Source: Hominifimenecus microfluidus (GTDB lineage Bacteria > Bacillota > Clostridia > Lachnospirales > Lachnospiraceae). From it: a stretch of DNA of 33,536 bases. This document shows, piece after piece, positions 31,850-33,536 of this stretch. Below the pieces are notes generated by a model. The model made no database searches. It was not told the origin of the DNA and was given only the letters and a program-made list of their open reading frames with translations. The stretch spans positions 1-33,536 of the forward strand of contig JAJEQR010000040.1 of assembly GCA_020687485.1 (NCBI GenBank), given 5' to 3'. Made by a program: the position numbers and the translations under genes. Position 1 is the stretch's first letter; each line of letters starts with the position of its first letter.

Positions 31850-33199
31850 GTGAATTATGTAGATGTTAAGATAGCGGCCGATCGCTGGAGCTTAACGGAG
31901 CGAAGAATCACAACTCTTTGCCGGGATGGACGTATAGAAAGTGCAAAAAAAGAAAAAGGAGTATGGCTGATTCCGGATAACATGCAGAAGCCGGTAGATG
32001 GTCGCAGAAATAAGTCTTCACGGGCAATAAAGGCAAGTATAAAATTGCCGCTGCCGATTGGCGTGTCCGATTTCAAAGAGCTCATTACGGGATATTATTA
32101 CGTAGACAAAACACTGATGATTAAAGAATTTCTGGATTCCAGGCCGAAGGTCTCTCTGTTTACCCGTCCGAGACGCTTTGGGAAAAACCTGGCGATGGAT
32201 ATGCTGAAAGCTTTCTTTGAGATCAGTGATACCGATAACTCGAAGTACTTTCAGAATAAAAAAATCTGGAGCTGCGGGGAGGAGTATCGCCGGGAACAGG
32301 GAAAATATCCAGTCATTTTTGTTTCCTTTAAGGACATAAAGTTTTCGACATGGGAGGAAACCTATACAGCAATCCGGGAAATCATTGCCAGCGAATATCT
32401 GCGTCATGATATATTGCTGACAAGCGATAAGTGTAATGAATTTGAGAAAGATTATTTTCGCAAAGTGGCTGACGGTTCCATTACGGAGGTCAGTATGATA
32501 AGGGCATTCCAGGAGCTTTCACGTATGCTTCATAAACATTACGGGCAGTCGGCTGTTATTATCATAGACGAGTATGATACGCCGATTCAGCAGAGCCACA
32601 CGGAAGGCTATTACGAGCAGATCACCGGCTTTATGCGCAATCTGCTGTCCGGCGCTTTCAAGGATAATTCGCATCTTTCTTTTGGATTCCTTACAGGGAT
32701 TTTACGTGTGGCAAAAGAAAGCATTTTCAGTGGCTTGAATAATCTGATCGTGCATTCGATCATGGATGAAAAGTACAGTGAGTATTTTGGATTCACCGCC
32801 GCTGAGGTGAAAGAAATGGCAACATATTATCACGTGAGCGACAGGTACAGGGAAATTTGTGAATGGTATGATGGCTACCGGTTTGGTGACGCGGATATCT
32901 TTAATCCCTGGTCAGTGATCAATTACTTTTATAACAGCTGCTCAGCAAAAGCTTACTGGCAATCCACGGGAGATAATAGTATTATCCGTCAGATTGTTTC
33001 GGAAGCGGATGACGAAACGGCCGATAATCTCCGCAGATTGATGCAGGGACAGCAGATATCTTCCTATGTTGATCCTTCTGTGATTTATCCGGAAATTAAA
33101 AGTAATCCAACCACGATTTACAGCTTCCTGCTTTCTGCAGGTTATCTGAAAACTGTAAAGAAAAACGAACTTCATGATGGAAATGCAATACTGTTCTGA
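31850..33199 (+). CDS. AAA-ATPase-like protein with N-terminal helix-turn-helix, C-terminal nuclease domain lost
   Basis: The 449-residue protein begins with a MerR/excisionase-like helix-turn-helix (WSLTERRITTLCRDGRIESA, then GVWLIPDNMQKPVDGRR). The AAA-ATPase_like domain follows (PF09820 type), with P-loop RPRRFGKNLAMDML and Walker B AVIIIDEYDTPIQ. The P-loop has Asn where Ser/Thr is usual. Relatives continue with a PDDEXK-type nuclease domain, but here the frame stops soon after the boundary segment FLLSAGYLK, with ten or so odd residues. The 3' end overlaps the tail of an opposing recombinase remnant, so it was truncated by rearrangement. GTG 31850 follows GAAGGGG by six bases and is preferred over ATG 31835. 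Function is unknown; it is probably a remnant of accessory DNA. Confidence 0.8.
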   Translation: MNYVDVKIAADRWSLTERRITTLCRDGRIESAKKEKGVWLIPDNMQKPVDGRRNKSSRAIKASIKLPLPIGVSDFKELITGYYYVDKTLMIKEFLDSRPKVSLFTRPRRFGKNLAMDMLKAFFEISDTDNSKYFQNKKIWSCGEEYRREQGKYPVIFVSFKDIKFSTWEETYTAIREIIASEYLRHDILLTSDKCNEFEKDYFRKVADGSITEVSMIRAFQELSRMLHKHYGQSAVIIIDEYDTPIQQSHTEGYYEQITGFMRNLLSGAFKDNSHLSFGFLTGILRVAKESIFSGLNNLIVHSIMDEKYSEYFGFTAAEVKEMATYYHVSDRYREICEWYDGYRFGDADIFNPWSVINYFYNSCSAKAYWQSTGDNSIIRQIVSEADDETADNLRRLMQGQQISSYVDPSVIYPEIKSNPTTIYSFLLSAGYLKTVKKNELHDGNAILF

Positions 33200-33499
33200 A
33201 TCACACACAGGGGTAGTATTTTGCTCTATGTAACCGGCTGTCTGAAAGAAGCCGGTATAATCCTCGTCCGTACAGCCTTTGATGAAGATGTGACAGAAAC
33301 GTTCATCATCTTTATCGACGATATAAATTCTTTCTACAATAGTTTGGATCAAAGTGACCAGAACCTCCGGCTGCGCATCTTTTGCATATTCTGCAAAAGA
33401 GAGCAGCCTTTCTTTTGTCATTTCCAAGTCACGGATGGCAATCATATTGTTTTTTCTTCGTAAACGGTAAATAGAACGTACCTTCCTCCATGCAGAAAT
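33176..33499 (-). pseudogene. C-terminal remnant of a large serine recombinase
   Basis: Reading the - strand from about 33499, the peptide runs IYRLRRKNNMIAIRDLEM, FAEYAKDAQPEVLVTLIQ, TIVERIYIVDKDDERFCHIF, IKGCTDEDYTGFFQTAGYIE and PVCDSEQYCISI. This style matches the extreme C-terminus of recombinase-family proteins of Clostridia mobile elements. The catalytic domain is missing, and the frame is closed by a TAG just upstream, so only a fragment remains. Its end runs into the truncated AAA-ATPase gene. The complete element may have lain to the right of the window. Confidence 0.6.
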
Positions 33500-33536
33500 C
33501 TATGTAATAATAGAGTCAATCCTATAAACAGTCAAA

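Overview
The window looks like a chromosome segment of an anaerobic Clostridia-type Firmicute, most likely Lachnospiraceae-like. This rests on strong AGGAGG ribosome binding sites, TTGACA/TATAAT promoters, a T-box in front of seryl-tRNA synthetase, a ZTP riboswitch in front of formate-tetrahydrofolate ligase, and the general style of the proteins. The family assignment is inference; no rRNA gene is present.

Bases 1-970 hold no convincing protein gene. They carry a candidate structured RNA (1-380) with two long complementary pairings and a GUAA-capped hairpin, then a 39-bp tandem repeat with a palindrome in each unit (about 384-668), then the promoter and serine T-box leader of serS. Next come ZTP-riboswitch-fhs, a convergent Na/phosphate cotransporter with a four-fold 11-bp Pho-box-like repeat, a DEDDh exonuclease, an XdhC-family protein with unusual domain order, a D-Ala-D-Ala carboxypeptidase, two tandem identical tRNA-Lys(CUU) genes, thioredoxin behind a tiny unknown gene, and trmB. 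Then follow a small membrane-anchored protein apparently shortened by an in-frame TGA, a degenerate orphan ABC ATPase, an alcohol dehydrogenase with a response regulator/histidine kinase pair, and an aconitase-family hydratase with the codon bias of a highly expressed gene.

At about 20,220, right after a strong terminator, base composition turns sharply AT-rich and stays so until about 31,830. This block holds twelve tightly packed genes, all on the + strand, that look like one horizontally acquired biosynthetic operon. They are: a tRNA-free class II synthetase-like amino acid:[carrier protein] ligase; a three-gene ABC exporter; a carrier protein; a BtrH-like putative acyltransferase; a myo-inositol-1-phosphate synthase homologue; an archaeal-type S-adenosylmethionine synthetase; an HPr-kinase-like P-loop kinase; an APH-fold phosphotransferase; a nucleotidyltransferase (NTP_transf_5-like); and a second APH-fold phosphotransferase. 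The working model, which is inference, is as follows. An amino acid is activated by the ligase, loaded on the carrier protein and transferred by the BtrH-like protein to a cyclitol or other scaffold derived from inositol phosphate. The kinases and nucleotidyltransferase act in tailoring or self-protection, and the ABC system exports the product. I do not recognise this gene combination as a characterised pathway.

The right end (31,850-33,536) returns to host-like composition. It has an AAA-ATPase-like protein that lost its C-terminal nuclease domain where it meets the opposing tail of a serine-recombinase remnant, which marks a mobile-element scar beside the foreign block.
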